DNA of 26,059 nt, from positions 1 to 26,059 of IMG/VR virus record IMGVR_UViG_3300011114_000026. The stretch is one strand, 5' to 3'. The notes under the pieces are model-generated. The model did no database searches, was not told where the DNA came from, and saw only the letters and a list, made by a program, of their open reading frames with translations. This document shows positions 8,703 to 15,030 of the stretch, piece by piece. Position numbers and translations under genes: made by a program. The DNA comes from a virus. Every line of letters starts with the position of its first letter. Position 1 is the first letter of the stretch.

Positions 8703-9026
8703 ATGGCTGCTGCTACCGCTGTTGTTTCCGCTAGAGACAACGAATCTTTCCGTGGGCTTTTCAGCGACACTTGGTCTGTTGTTGCTACGCTTGATGCTGG
8801 TTCTTTGGTTGATGGTGCGGGTGAAACCGAAACTGTTGCCGTTGCTGGCGTGGCGTTGGGTGATATGGTCTTGGGTTGCTCTTTTGCTGTGGATGAAGTT
8901 GGCATGAGTGTTACTGCTTATGTTTCTGCTGCAAATGTTATTAGTATTCGTGTTCAAAACGAATCTGGTAGCACTGTTGACTTGGCATCTTGCAAGATTC
9001 GTCTTGTAGCTGCTCGCTTGGTGTAA
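8703..9026 (+). CDS. Putative capsid decoration / head protein
   Basis: A 107-residue protein, rich in Ala, Val, Ser and Gly, with no charged helices and an alternating pattern that predicts all beta-strand (ETETVAVAGVALGDMVLG, SVTAYVSAANVISIRVQNES). It has its own ribosome site (TTAGGAG, 8 nt upstream) and is bracketed by intrinsic terminators at 8650-8680 and 9032-9055, the arrangement expected for an abundant virion protein. Such genes directly after the capsid gene usually encode decoration or head-fibre proteins. The assignment is an inference from fold pattern and position. Confidence 0.7.
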   Translation: MAAATAVVSARDNESFRGLFSDTWSVVATLDAGSLVDGAGETETVAVAGVALGDMVLGCSFAVDEVGMSVTAYVSAANVISIRVQNESGSTVDLASCKIRLVAARLV

Positions 9027-9031
9027 TGAAT

Positions 9032-9055
9032 GGGGGGCTAGTCCCCCCTTTCTTA
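9032..9055 (+). terminator. Rho-independent terminator after decoration gene
   Basis: GGGGGG at 9032-9037 and CCCCCC at 9043-9048 form a perfect 6-bp stem with a CTAGT loop, followed by a T-rich tract (TTTCTTATTT). It begins 6 nt after the stop of the 8703 gene. The loop sequence is the same as in the terminator at 8650. Confidence 0.85.
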
Positions 9056-9068
9056 TTTAAAGGGTTTT

Positions 9069-9287
9069 ATGGCTACTTTTCGTTGTCTTCAATCAGGTAA
9101 CACTGTAACTTTCACATATCAACATGATATTGATTCTATGAAGGGTCATCAGGGATATGTGAGGATAGATGAGGCAGAAGTAACCATAGAATCTGTAGAA
9201 TCAGAGACTAGAACAGATACCGCATTTGCGCCTGTCATCCCAACTTTTAGAAAAATGGGTAGACCCCGAAAGGTAGCAAATGTCTGA
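9069..9287 (+). CDS. Small conserved phage protein with AT-hook-like tail
   Basis: A 72-residue protein starting MATFRCLQSGNTVTFTYQHDI, followed by DSMKGHQGYVRIDE, then an acidic region. The last residues read MGRPRKVANV: a GRPRK core like that of AT-hook DNA-binding motifs. The ribosome site is AAAGGG. I recognise the N-terminal block from other aquatic podoviruses but know no function. Its last 8 nt overlap the next gene (ATGTCTGA). Confidence 0.75.
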   Translation: MATFRCLQSGNTVTFTYQHDIDSMKGHQGYVRIDEAEVTIESVESETRTDTAFAPVIPTFRKMGRPRKVANV

Positions 9288-9483
9288 GATAGATGCTCGT
9301 GATTTTGGTCGGTTAGAGGCTCAAGTAGAGACTCTGCATGGTCAGGTGACTCAATTGAGTACCGATGTAAAAGCCTTGCTTGAACTAGCAAACAAAGGCA
9401 AAGGTGGCTTTTGGATGGGGATGACTATTGCTTCAATCATGGGCGGGGTCATTACTTTTATTGCTGATAAGCTGTGGAAATGA
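9280..9483 (+). CDS. Small membrane protein with N-terminal coiled coil (holin/XhlA-like)
   Basis: A 67-residue protein. Residues 8-36 form a heptad-type coiled coil (FGRLEAQVETLHGQVTQLST), then a Gly-Lys linker and one predicted transmembrane helix (FWMGMTIASIMGGVITFIADKLW) close to the C-terminus, ending in Lys. This layout resembles haemolysin XhlA-type proteins and some accessory holins, but the likely main holin is at 22289, so this may be a second membrane component or a head/tail-associated membrane protein. Start and stop both overlap the neighbours (8 nt before; ATGA after). Confidence 0.7.
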   Translation: MSEIDARDFGRLEAQVETLHGQVTQLSTDVKALLELANKGKGGFWMGMTIASIMGGVITFIADKLWK

Positions 9484-9890
9484 AAGAAGGACTCTTATCA
9501 GGCAAGGTTTGCCCACTTCCTACTCAGGATGTGACTCTTAACCTAAAGAATCGCAATAATGCTTTCAAGAACTTTGGCTATGGTGCGCCAAACCCACTTG
9601 AACCCAATGAAGCGTTTTGGCTGAAGAAAGCCAAGATGTACAACGCACCCACTGATGTTGTCAAAACCATGCGTTGTGGAAACTGTGCGGCATTTATCCA
9701 GACACCAACAATGATGCAGTGCATCAGAGATGGATTGGAAAAGGGAAAAAGCTCACCTAATGAACTTGACTATGATGAACAGTTTATTGAAGCTGCTGAT
9801 CTAGGATTCTGCGAATTGTTTCACTTCACTTGTGCAGCACTCCGCACTTGTGATGCTTGGAAATCTGGTGGTTCAATCAAAAAGGACTGA
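9480..9890 (+). CDS. Cysteine-rich small protein, possible metal-cluster protein
   Basis: A 136-residue protein of unknown function. A GTG at 9474 would add two codons, but the ATG at 9480 forms an ATGA overlap with the preceding stop and is preferred. The C-terminal half carries ordered cysteines: RCGNCAAF, then MQC, then LGFCELF, FTC and RTCDAW. The CxxCxxF...C...GFC spacing recalls small zinc or iron-sulphur proteins such as HiPIP-like domains, without proving a cluster. The N-terminal half has KNRNNAFKNFGYGAPNPLEP. It stands among other small head-region genes. Confidence 0.72.
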   Translation: MKEGLLSGKVCPLPTQDVTLNLKNRNNAFKNFGYGAPNPLEPNEAFWLKKAKMYNAPTDVVKTMRCGNCAAFIQTPTMMQCIRDGLEKGKSSPNELDYDEQFIEAADLGFCELFHFTCAALRTCDAWKSGGSIKKD

Positions 9891-9891
9891 T

Positions 9892-10044
9892 ATGAAGACA
9901 ACTAAACCCAAAACTCCCGCCAATGCCCCTAAAAAGGGTATTCCTATTGCAATCATGGTTGCAGTTGGCAAACCCAAAGGTATGCCTACTCGTGGTGGTC
10001 GGACTGCTACTAACATGATGAAAAAATCTTCAAGAGGTAAATAA
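9892..10044 (+). CDS. Very small basic protein (50 aa)
   Basis: A 50-residue protein, MKTTKPKTPANAPKKGIP..., with a short hydrophobic centre (IAIMVAVG) between strongly basic ends (KPKGMPTRGGR; KKSSRGK). The ATG at 9892 lies 1 nt after the preceding stop (TGATATG), and its stop shares a base with the next ATG (TAATG). An in-frame ATG at 9832 lies inside the preceding gene and is rejected. The high Lys/Arg content suggests contact with nucleic acid or membrane; the function is unknown. Confidence 0.68.
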   Translation: MKTTKPKTPANAPKKGIPIAIMVAVGKPKGMPTRGGRTATNMMKKSSRGK

Positions 10045-10361
10045 TGTCTACATTTCAACTCGATCCAAATCAAGTAGCTTGGGGCGTTGCTAGTAATGGC
10101 ACAAGCCAAGTGGCAACAGTAACTACTAGCAGTGTTCAAATGACTGCTTTTGGTGCAACTACAACTATGATTCGCATTGCCTGTAGTCAAGGTCATTGCC
10201 ACTATGCAATTGGCACAAGTCCTACTGCAAGCATTACAACATCAGCCATGATTCCACCAAATTGCGTTGAAATTGTGCGAGTAAGTCCTGCTCAAAAGAT
10301 TGCATTCATTAAGGATGCAACGATTACAACATCAACTGTTTCTGTAACGGAGTTGGTATGA
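10044..10361 (+). CDS. Small beta-rich phage protein, function unknown
   Basis: A 105-residue protein rich in Thr, Ser, Ala and Val (SQVATVTTSSVQMTAFGATTTMIRIA; HCHYAIGTSP; CVEIVRVSPAQKIAFI), predicted all beta-strand with few charges. The pattern (a TTSSVQ start, then xCHYAIGT, PPNxxEIxRVSPxxKIAFI) is known to me from small phage proteins of this region. It may be a capsid or tail decoration subunit, but there is no direct evidence. It starts at a TAATG overlap and ends at an ATGA overlap, so it is part of a translationally linked chain. Confidence 0.75.
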   Translation: MSTFQLDPNQVAWGVASNGTSQVATVTTSSVQMTAFGATTTMIRIACSQGHCHYAIGTSPTASITTSAMIPPNCVEIVRVSPAQKIAFIKDATITTSTVSVTELV

Positions 10362-10534
10362 AAACCAAAGCCCAAAAGAAGATTAGCAAAGTTATGACTG
10401 AGTATGGCAAGGGTGAATTGCACTCTGGCTCTAAAACTGGCAAGGTTGTGAAGTCCCAGAAACAAGCAGTTGCAATTGCTTTGTCTGAAGCAGGAATGTC
10501 TAAACCTAAAAAGAAGATGAAAAAGGTGAAGTAG
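10358..10534 (+). CDS. DUF6496-like small basic protein
   Basis: A 58-residue protein: MKTKAQKKISKVMTEYGKGE..., then LHSGSKTGKVVKSQKQAVAIALSEAGMSK and a Lys-rich end. The KVM-E--G-LHSGS...V-S-KQA-AIALSEAG series is the DUF6496 pattern common in phages and bacteria. The start overlaps the preceding stop (ATGA), and the next gene's ATG follows its TAG directly. The basic tail suggests DNA contact. No function is established to my knowledge. Confidence 0.85.
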   Translation: MKTKAQKKISKVMTEYGKGELHSGSKTGKVVKSQKQAVAIALSEAGMSKPKKKMKKVK

Positions 10535-10843
10535 ATGAAAACACCCACTTGGCAAACAAAAGCTGGTCAAAATCCAAAAGGCGGCTTGAATGCCAAGGGC
10601 AGAGCATCTTATAATGCAGAAACTGGTGGTAATCTGAAACCTCCAGTAAAGTCGGGGGATAACCCTCGCAGGGCAAGTTTCTTGGCTCGTATGGCTGGTA
10701 ACAGCGGTGCTGAGTACAAGGATGGTGAACCAACAAGACTGCTTCTTTCGCTCAAGGCATGGGGTGCTACCTCAAAGGCTGACGCAAAGGCAAAAGCTAA
10801 AGCTATATCCGACAGGAACAAAGCAAAGGCTGGAAGCAGATGA
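10535..10843 (+). CDS. DUF6321-like small basic protein
   Basis: A 102-residue protein with the DUF6321 pattern: WQTKAGQNPKGGLNAKGRASY, GGNLKPPVKSGDNPRRASFLARM and GEPTRLLLSLKAWG, followed by a Lys/Ala repeat helix (KADAKAKAKAISDRNKAKAG). It begins immediately after the stop codon of the DUF6496-like gene, and the two families often occur together, so the products may act as a pair, possibly as DNA-bound packaged proteins (inference). The stop overlaps the next start (ATGACTTA). Confidence 0.85.
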   Translation: MKTPTWQTKAGQNPKGGLNAKGRASYNAETGGNLKPPVKSGDNPRRASFLARMAGNSGAEYKDGEPTRLLLSLKAWGATSKADAKAKAKAISDRNKAKAGSR

Positions 10844-11487
10844 CTTATCTTGAAACTGTTAATGATGTTCTTGCTAGATTGCGTGAAGCAACTGTATCTA
10901 GTGTTACCCAAACAACCTATTCAACCCTGATTGGCAAGTTTGTCAATGATGCTAAACGTCAGATTGAAGATGCCTTTAGCTGGAACGTATTAGGTCAAGT
11001 AATTACAGTCACTACTGCGGCATCCACAGCATCTTATTCTTTGACAGGTGCTGGTCAGAAGTTTCAAGTGATGGATGTAATCAACACCACAAGCAATGTT
11101 GGCCTAACTAACATTAGCTTTGTGGATATGAACCGCAAACTGAACTTTACGCCACTAGTCAACTCAATCCCTACTGAATTTGCTTTTGATGGGGTTGATG
11201 CCTCATATGACACCAAAGTAAATCTTTATCCAATCCCTGATGGTGTATACACAATCAAGTTTGCCTTGACAGTTCCACAAGCAACATTGTCATCTGGTTC
11301 AACAGTTATATTGGTAAGTGATTTTTTAGTTGCTCAGAATGCTTATGCAAGGGCATTGGTTGAGCGTGGTGAAGATGGTGGTCTGTCTTCATCTGAAGCG
11401 TATGCTCTTTACAAATCAATGTTGGCTGACCAAATTGCTTTGGAAGGTACTCGTTATCCTGAAAATCAGGAGTTTGTTGCAACATGA
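10840..11487 (+). CDS. Head-tail adaptor (tail tubular A-like)
   Basis: A 215-residue protein opening MTYLETVNDVLARLREATVS and continuing with IGKFVNDAKRQIEDAFSW, VTTAASTASYSLTG and YPIPDGVYTIKFALTVPQA, and ending in a helical region ALVERGEDGGLSSSEAYALYK. This is the pattern of podovirus head-tail connector/tail tubular A proteins, which bind beneath the portal and join it to the tail. The following gene is the matching stabilisation/tail protein, and the two overlap by 4 nt. The assignment is by family pattern and gene order. Confidence 0.82.
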   Translation: MTYLETVNDVLARLREATVSSVTQTTYSTLIGKFVNDAKRQIEDAFSWNVLGQVITVTTAASTASYSLTGAGQKFQVMDVINTTSNVGLTNISFVDMNRKLNFTPLVNSIPTEFAFDGVDASYDTKVNLYPIPDGVYTIKFALTVPQATLSSGSTVILVSDFLVAQNAYARALVERGEDGGLSSSEAYALYKSMLADQIALEGTRYPENQEFVAT

Positions 11488-13046
11488 GTACTGCACTTGA
11501 AATCAACAGCATTTCAGCCCCCGGCTTTTATGGGTTGAATACTCAAGACTCACCTCTTGATTTGAATGCTGGATTTGCTTTAATTGCGTCAAATTGCATC
11601 ATTGACCAGTATGGTCGTATTGGATCACGCAAGGGTTGGACTGCACTTAATGCCTCAACAGGAAACTTGGGTGCAAATGATGTTGGTGTGATGCACGAAT
11701 TAGTGCAAGCTGATGGCACATTGACTGTTCTGCTTGCTGGAAACAATAAGTTATTTTATTTGGGTACTGCAAATGCACTAACAGAGTTGACCTATGGCGG
11801 GGGTGGAGTAGCACCAGTCATAACTGCAAGCAACTGGCAATGTGCATCACTCAATGCAATAACTTATTTTTTCCAAACTGGTCATGACCCATTGATCTTT
11901 GATCCTACTGTGTCTACAACCACCTATAGGCGTGTTTCTGAGAAGACAGGCTATGTGGCTACAGTTCCATCAACAAACATCGTTATATCGGCTTATGGAC
12001 GCTTGTGGACGGCTACAACAACAACAAACAATGCAACTGTTTACTTCAGTGATTTGATTGCGGGTCATGTATGGTCTACAGGCACTTCAGGAACGCTCAA
12101 TGTAAATAATGTATGGGTGAATGGTGCTGATGAAATTACTGGGTTAGCAGCACATAATGGATTTCTTTACATTTTTGGCAAACGTCAAATTTTGATTTAT
12201 ACGGGGGCTACAACTCCCTCGACAATGACTTTGTATGATACTGTTGAGAGCATTGGTTGTATTGCTAGAGATACTATACAAACAACAAGTACAGATGTTA
12301 TTTTCTTGTCAAACAGTGGTGTTCGATCTTTGATGAGAACAATTCAGGAAAAGTCACAGCCAGAGCGTGATTTATCTAAAAATGTTCGCAATGACTTGAT
12401 GAACAAAAAGATTCCAAGTGAAACATTGGCTAATATTAAATCTGTTTATTCTGAAAAAGAAGCATTTTACTTACTGACATTGCCAATCAATCAACAAGTC
12501 TATTGTTTTGATACCAAAACATCTTTGCCTGATGGCGCATTACGAGCAACAACATGGGATTCAATTCTTCCTAAGTCTTTTCTGTCTAAGAGAAATGGTG
12601 ACTTATTGATTGGAAAAACTGGTTATGTTGGTCAATATACTGGCTTTTTAGATAATGCGTCATCATATAGATTAGCGTATTACACAAACCATACTGATCT
12701 TGGAAGTCAGTCAATTACTTCAATTATCAAGAAAATTTCTGTTGTGATTATTGGTGGAAGTAACCAGTATGTAACGATTAAGTGGGGATATGACTTTCTA
12801 ACAAACTACTTATCTCAGAATGTCTTGATTCCAGCACAAGGTGTATCTGAATATGGAACAGCAGAATATGGTGCAAACGCAACTATTGTTGCTTACTATT
12901 CTGAAGGTGTTGCATTACAGACACTTATTGCAAATGGTAGTGGTTCTGGAAAAATTGTCCAAACTGGATATGAGATGGATATTAACGGTTCTCAGTTGTC
13001 CATTCAGAAAATTGAAATTCAATCTAAGCATGGCAAATTGTCATAA
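11484..13046 (+). CDS. P22 gp10-like DNA stabilisation / tail hub protein
   Basis: A 520-residue protein rich in beta-strand and aromatic repeats. The N-terminus has the typical APGFYGLNTQDSPLDLNAGFA and ASNCIIDQYGRIGSRKGW, followed by blades such as GLAAHNGFLYIFGKRQILIYTGA and DVIFLSNSGVRSLMRTIQEK, consistent with a beta-propeller. Proteins of this kind in P22-like and related podoviruses close the connector after packaging and form the upper tail hub (tail tubular B in T7 terms). The position after the adaptor and before the tail fibre supports this. The C-terminal third (strings of Y, N, T) probably contacts fibres. Confidence 0.8.
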   Translation: MSTALEINSISAPGFYGLNTQDSPLDLNAGFALIASNCIIDQYGRIGSRKGWTALNASTGNLGANDVGVMHELVQADGTLTVLLAGNNKLFYLGTANALTELTYGGGGVAPVITASNWQCASLNAITYFFQTGHDPLIFDPTVSTTTYRRVSEKTGYVATVPSTNIVISAYGRLWTATTTTNNATVYFSDLIAGHVWSTGTSGTLNVNNVWVNGADEITGLAAHNGFLYIFGKRQILIYTGATTPSTMTLYDTVESIGCIARDTIQTTSTDVIFLSNSGVRSLMRTIQEKSQPERDLSKNVRNDLMNKKIPSETLANIKSVYSEKEAFYLLTLPINQQVYCFDTKTSLPDGALRATTWDSILPKSFLSKRNGDLLIGKTGYVGQYTGFLDNASSYRLAYYTNHTDLGSQSITSIIKKISVVIIGGSNQYVTIKWGYDFLTNYLSQNVLIPAQGVSEYGTAEYGANATIVAYYSEGVALQTLIANGSGSGKIVQTGYEMDINGSQLSIQKIEIQSKHGKLS

Positions 13047-13055
13047 GGGGTATAA

Positions 13056-14369
13056 ATGACTGCATATACAAAATCAACTAACTTTGCAACCAAGGATACG
13101 CTTACCTCTGGTGATCCTTTGAAGATTGTGAAGGGTACTGAGATCAATACTGAGTTTGACAATATTGCAACTTCTGTCAATTCAAAGTCAGATACTGCAT
13201 CTCCTACTTTTACAGGTACGGTAACAATTCCTACAGTGTCGGTTAGTGGTACTACAGATTCAACTAGTACGTCTACAGGTTCTGTTGTTACTGCTGGCGG
13301 TCTTGGAGTGGCTAAAGCAGCGTTTATTGGCACAACATTAAATGTGGCTAGTACCACAACCTTAACTGGCGTTGCAACCCTTACAGCCAATCCTGTGTTG
13401 TCTGCGGGTACTGCAAATGGCGTGACGTATCTGAATGGTAGTAAATCTCTTAGTTCTGGCTCTGCAATTACATTTGACGGTACTAACTTTGCTACAACAG
13501 GTACAGCAACCGCAGCCAAACTGATTCCTACAGGCACATCTGTCACTGGTAACGGTTTGTATCTTCCTGCGGCAAATGCACTTGGCTTGTCTACAAATGG
13601 CACAAATGCTGTTTATATAGATTCTTCACAGAATGTGGGTATAGGTACTAGTTCGCCAACATATAAGTTGGATGTAAAAGGCGGTATAAGGTCAGGACTT
13701 GTCTCCACTACAACTGGTTCACTTGACCTGTTTTCTGCGTCTAACGATACTCAAATGGGTATTCTTAACAACGCAACAGAATTTAAAATCTATTCTACTT
13801 ACGCATCAACTGCTGGTTATAAGCCAATTAACTTCTACACATCCGATGCGTTGAAAATGACGCTAAATGCTAATGGTGCATTAGCACTTGCGGGAGGCAA
13901 TGCATCAGCAACAGGCGTAGGCATTGCATTCCCCGCAACTCAATCAGCATCAACTGACGCAAACACGCTGGATGATTATGAGGAGGGTACTTTTACTGCG
14001 GTTGTCACGATGGTCAGTGGAACTGCTACTGTTGCAAGTGGTAATGACCTTATGTCGTATACAAAAGTTGGCAGGTTAGTGACAATCAATGGACAGTTTG
14101 AAATATCTGCCGTATCTAGTCCATCGGGGGTTATGAAAATTACGCTACCTTTTAGTGTGGCAAATGGTTCTGAGGGATCGGCTCTTTCCGTTGGAGGCGC
14201 GATGCGGATATTTAACGCAGCATTGCCTGCTGGTTTATATCCGGTAATTCAAGCCAATAATAACGATAATACGGCAAGTCTTTTTATGATTACATCTGCG
14301 GGGAATTTAACAAATATGCTTCCAATAGCCGGTCATTTTTTTATGATAACTCTTACTTACATTGTTTAA
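13056..14369 (+). CDS. Tail fibre protein
   Basis: A 437-residue protein. The N-terminal ~45 residues (YTKSTNFATKDTLTSGDP, KIVKGTEINTEFDNIATSVN) are the conserved virion-attachment part of many aquatic podovirus fibres. Residues ~50-200 are a Ser/Thr/Gly-rich shaft with short repeats, including TGSVVTAGGLGVAKAAFIGTTL. A segment NVGIGTSSPTYKLDVKGGI is a typical phage-fibre repeat. The end contains DANTLDDYEEGTFT followed by a beta-rich C1q-like or similar distal domain ending in PIAGHFFMITLTYIV. It probably recognises the host surface. It has no recognisable chaperone or endosialidase motif. Confidence 0.87.
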   Translation: MTAYTKSTNFATKDTLTSGDPLKIVKGTEINTEFDNIATSVNSKSDTASPTFTGTVTIPTVSVSGTTDSTSTSTGSVVTAGGLGVAKAAFIGTTLNVASTTTLTGVATLTANPVLSAGTANGVTYLNGSKSLSSGSAITFDGTNFATTGTATAAKLIPTGTSVTGNGLYLPAANALGLSTNGTNAVYIDSSQNVGIGTSSPTYKLDVKGGIRSGLVSTTTGSLDLFSASNDTQMGILNNATEFKIYSTYASTAGYKPINFYTSDALKMTLNANGALALAGGNASATGVGIAFPATQSASTDANTLDDYEEGTFTAVVTMVSGTATVASGNDLMSYTKVGRLVTINGQFEISAVSSPSGVMKITLPFSVANGSEGSALSVGGAMRIFNAALPAGLYPVIQANNNDNTASLFMITSAGNLTNMLPIAGHFFMITLTYIV

Positions 14370-14378
14370 AGGAAAATC

Positions 14379-14636
14379 ATGTCACTCACCAAAACAACCA
14401 CCGTTGACCAAATCACAGTCACCGAAAACGGCATTGTGTTTTATCGTGAAGCTACACGCATCATGGAAGATGGCACACAACTGAGCCAAACCTATCACCG
14501 TTCAAGCCTGACACCAGCGCAAGACTTGACAGGCGTTCCTGCTAATGTTGTTGCAATCTGCAATGTGGCATGGACTGCTGAAGTCATTGCGGCTTATCAA
14601 GCGCAAATAGCATCATCACAAACTCAAGAAGCATAA
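14379..14636 (+). CDS. Small fibre-associated phage protein
   Basis: An 85-residue protein starting MSLTKTTTVDQITVTENGIV, with EDGTQLSQTYHRSSLTPAQD and a helical end EVIAAYQAQIASSQTQEA. The same block order occurs in small phage genes directly downstream of fibre genes, and it may be a fibre-related structural or assembly component (inference). A good ribosome site (AAAGGAAA) lies in the 9-nt gap after the fibre stop. Confidence 0.75.
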   Translation: MSLTKTTTVDQITVTENGIVFYREATRIMEDGTQLSQTYHRSSLTPAQDLTGVPANVVAICNVAWTAEVIAAYQAQIASSQTQEA

Positions 14637-14667
14637 CAGCACGAATCACAGCATTGGAGAGTAAATT

Positions 14668-15030
14668 ATGAATGCTTCAGAAATCATTAAACGTGATGCA
14701 CAAAGGAATAAAGTTGATCCTGCCAATGCATTATTGGCTGTAAATAAACTTGTTCAATCAGGTGACGGTATCTTGCTCAAGGAAAATGATTCTGTTTTGC
14801 TTCTTAAGAAACTAAAGCCCCATGTTGTTGAGGCTCATTTGTTCACTGTAGATCAACCAATGACACTATCAAAATCTTTGCTTGTGTTTTATAAGAAACT
14901 GCAAGACTCAGATATACAAGTAGTTTATGGTAAAGCCGATAACCCTCAGATTGTTGATCTGATGAAGAAAATAGGCATTAGAGTTGAAGACTCTGATTTA
15001 TCTCAATATAACTGGAAGCTCGTAATATGA
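14668..15030 (+). CDS. Small phage protein, T7 gp13-position
   Basis: A 120-residue protein. The N-terminus is a helix (NASEIIKRDAQRNKVDPANALLAV); the second half reads VEAHLFTVDQPMTLSKSLLVFYKKL and YGKADNPQIVDLMKKIGIRVEDSD. The alpha/beta order with the H-L-F and Y-G-K-A motifs recalls GNAT-type acetyltransferase folds, but no acetyl-CoA-binding loop is convincing, so no activity is claimed. It stands just before the ejection proteins, where T7-like phages have gp13. It overlaps the next gene by 4 nt. Confidence 0.72.
   Translation: MNASEIIKRDAQRNKVDPANALLAVNKLVQSGDGILLKENDSVLLLKKLKPHVVEAHLFTVDQPMTLSKSLLVFYKKLQDSDIQVVYGKADNPQIVDLMKKIGIRVEDSDLSQYNWKLVI

Noticed and set aside
9474-9479. GTG start for the cysteine-rich protein
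   Set aside because: The ATG two codons later forms the ATGA overlap usual in this genome.
13019-13603. Open frame of 194 codons on the - strand
   Set aside because: It is antisense to the tail fibre shaft and its Val/Pro/Ala composition mirrors the Ser/Thr/Gly-rich + strand codons. No neighbouring - strand genes exist there.
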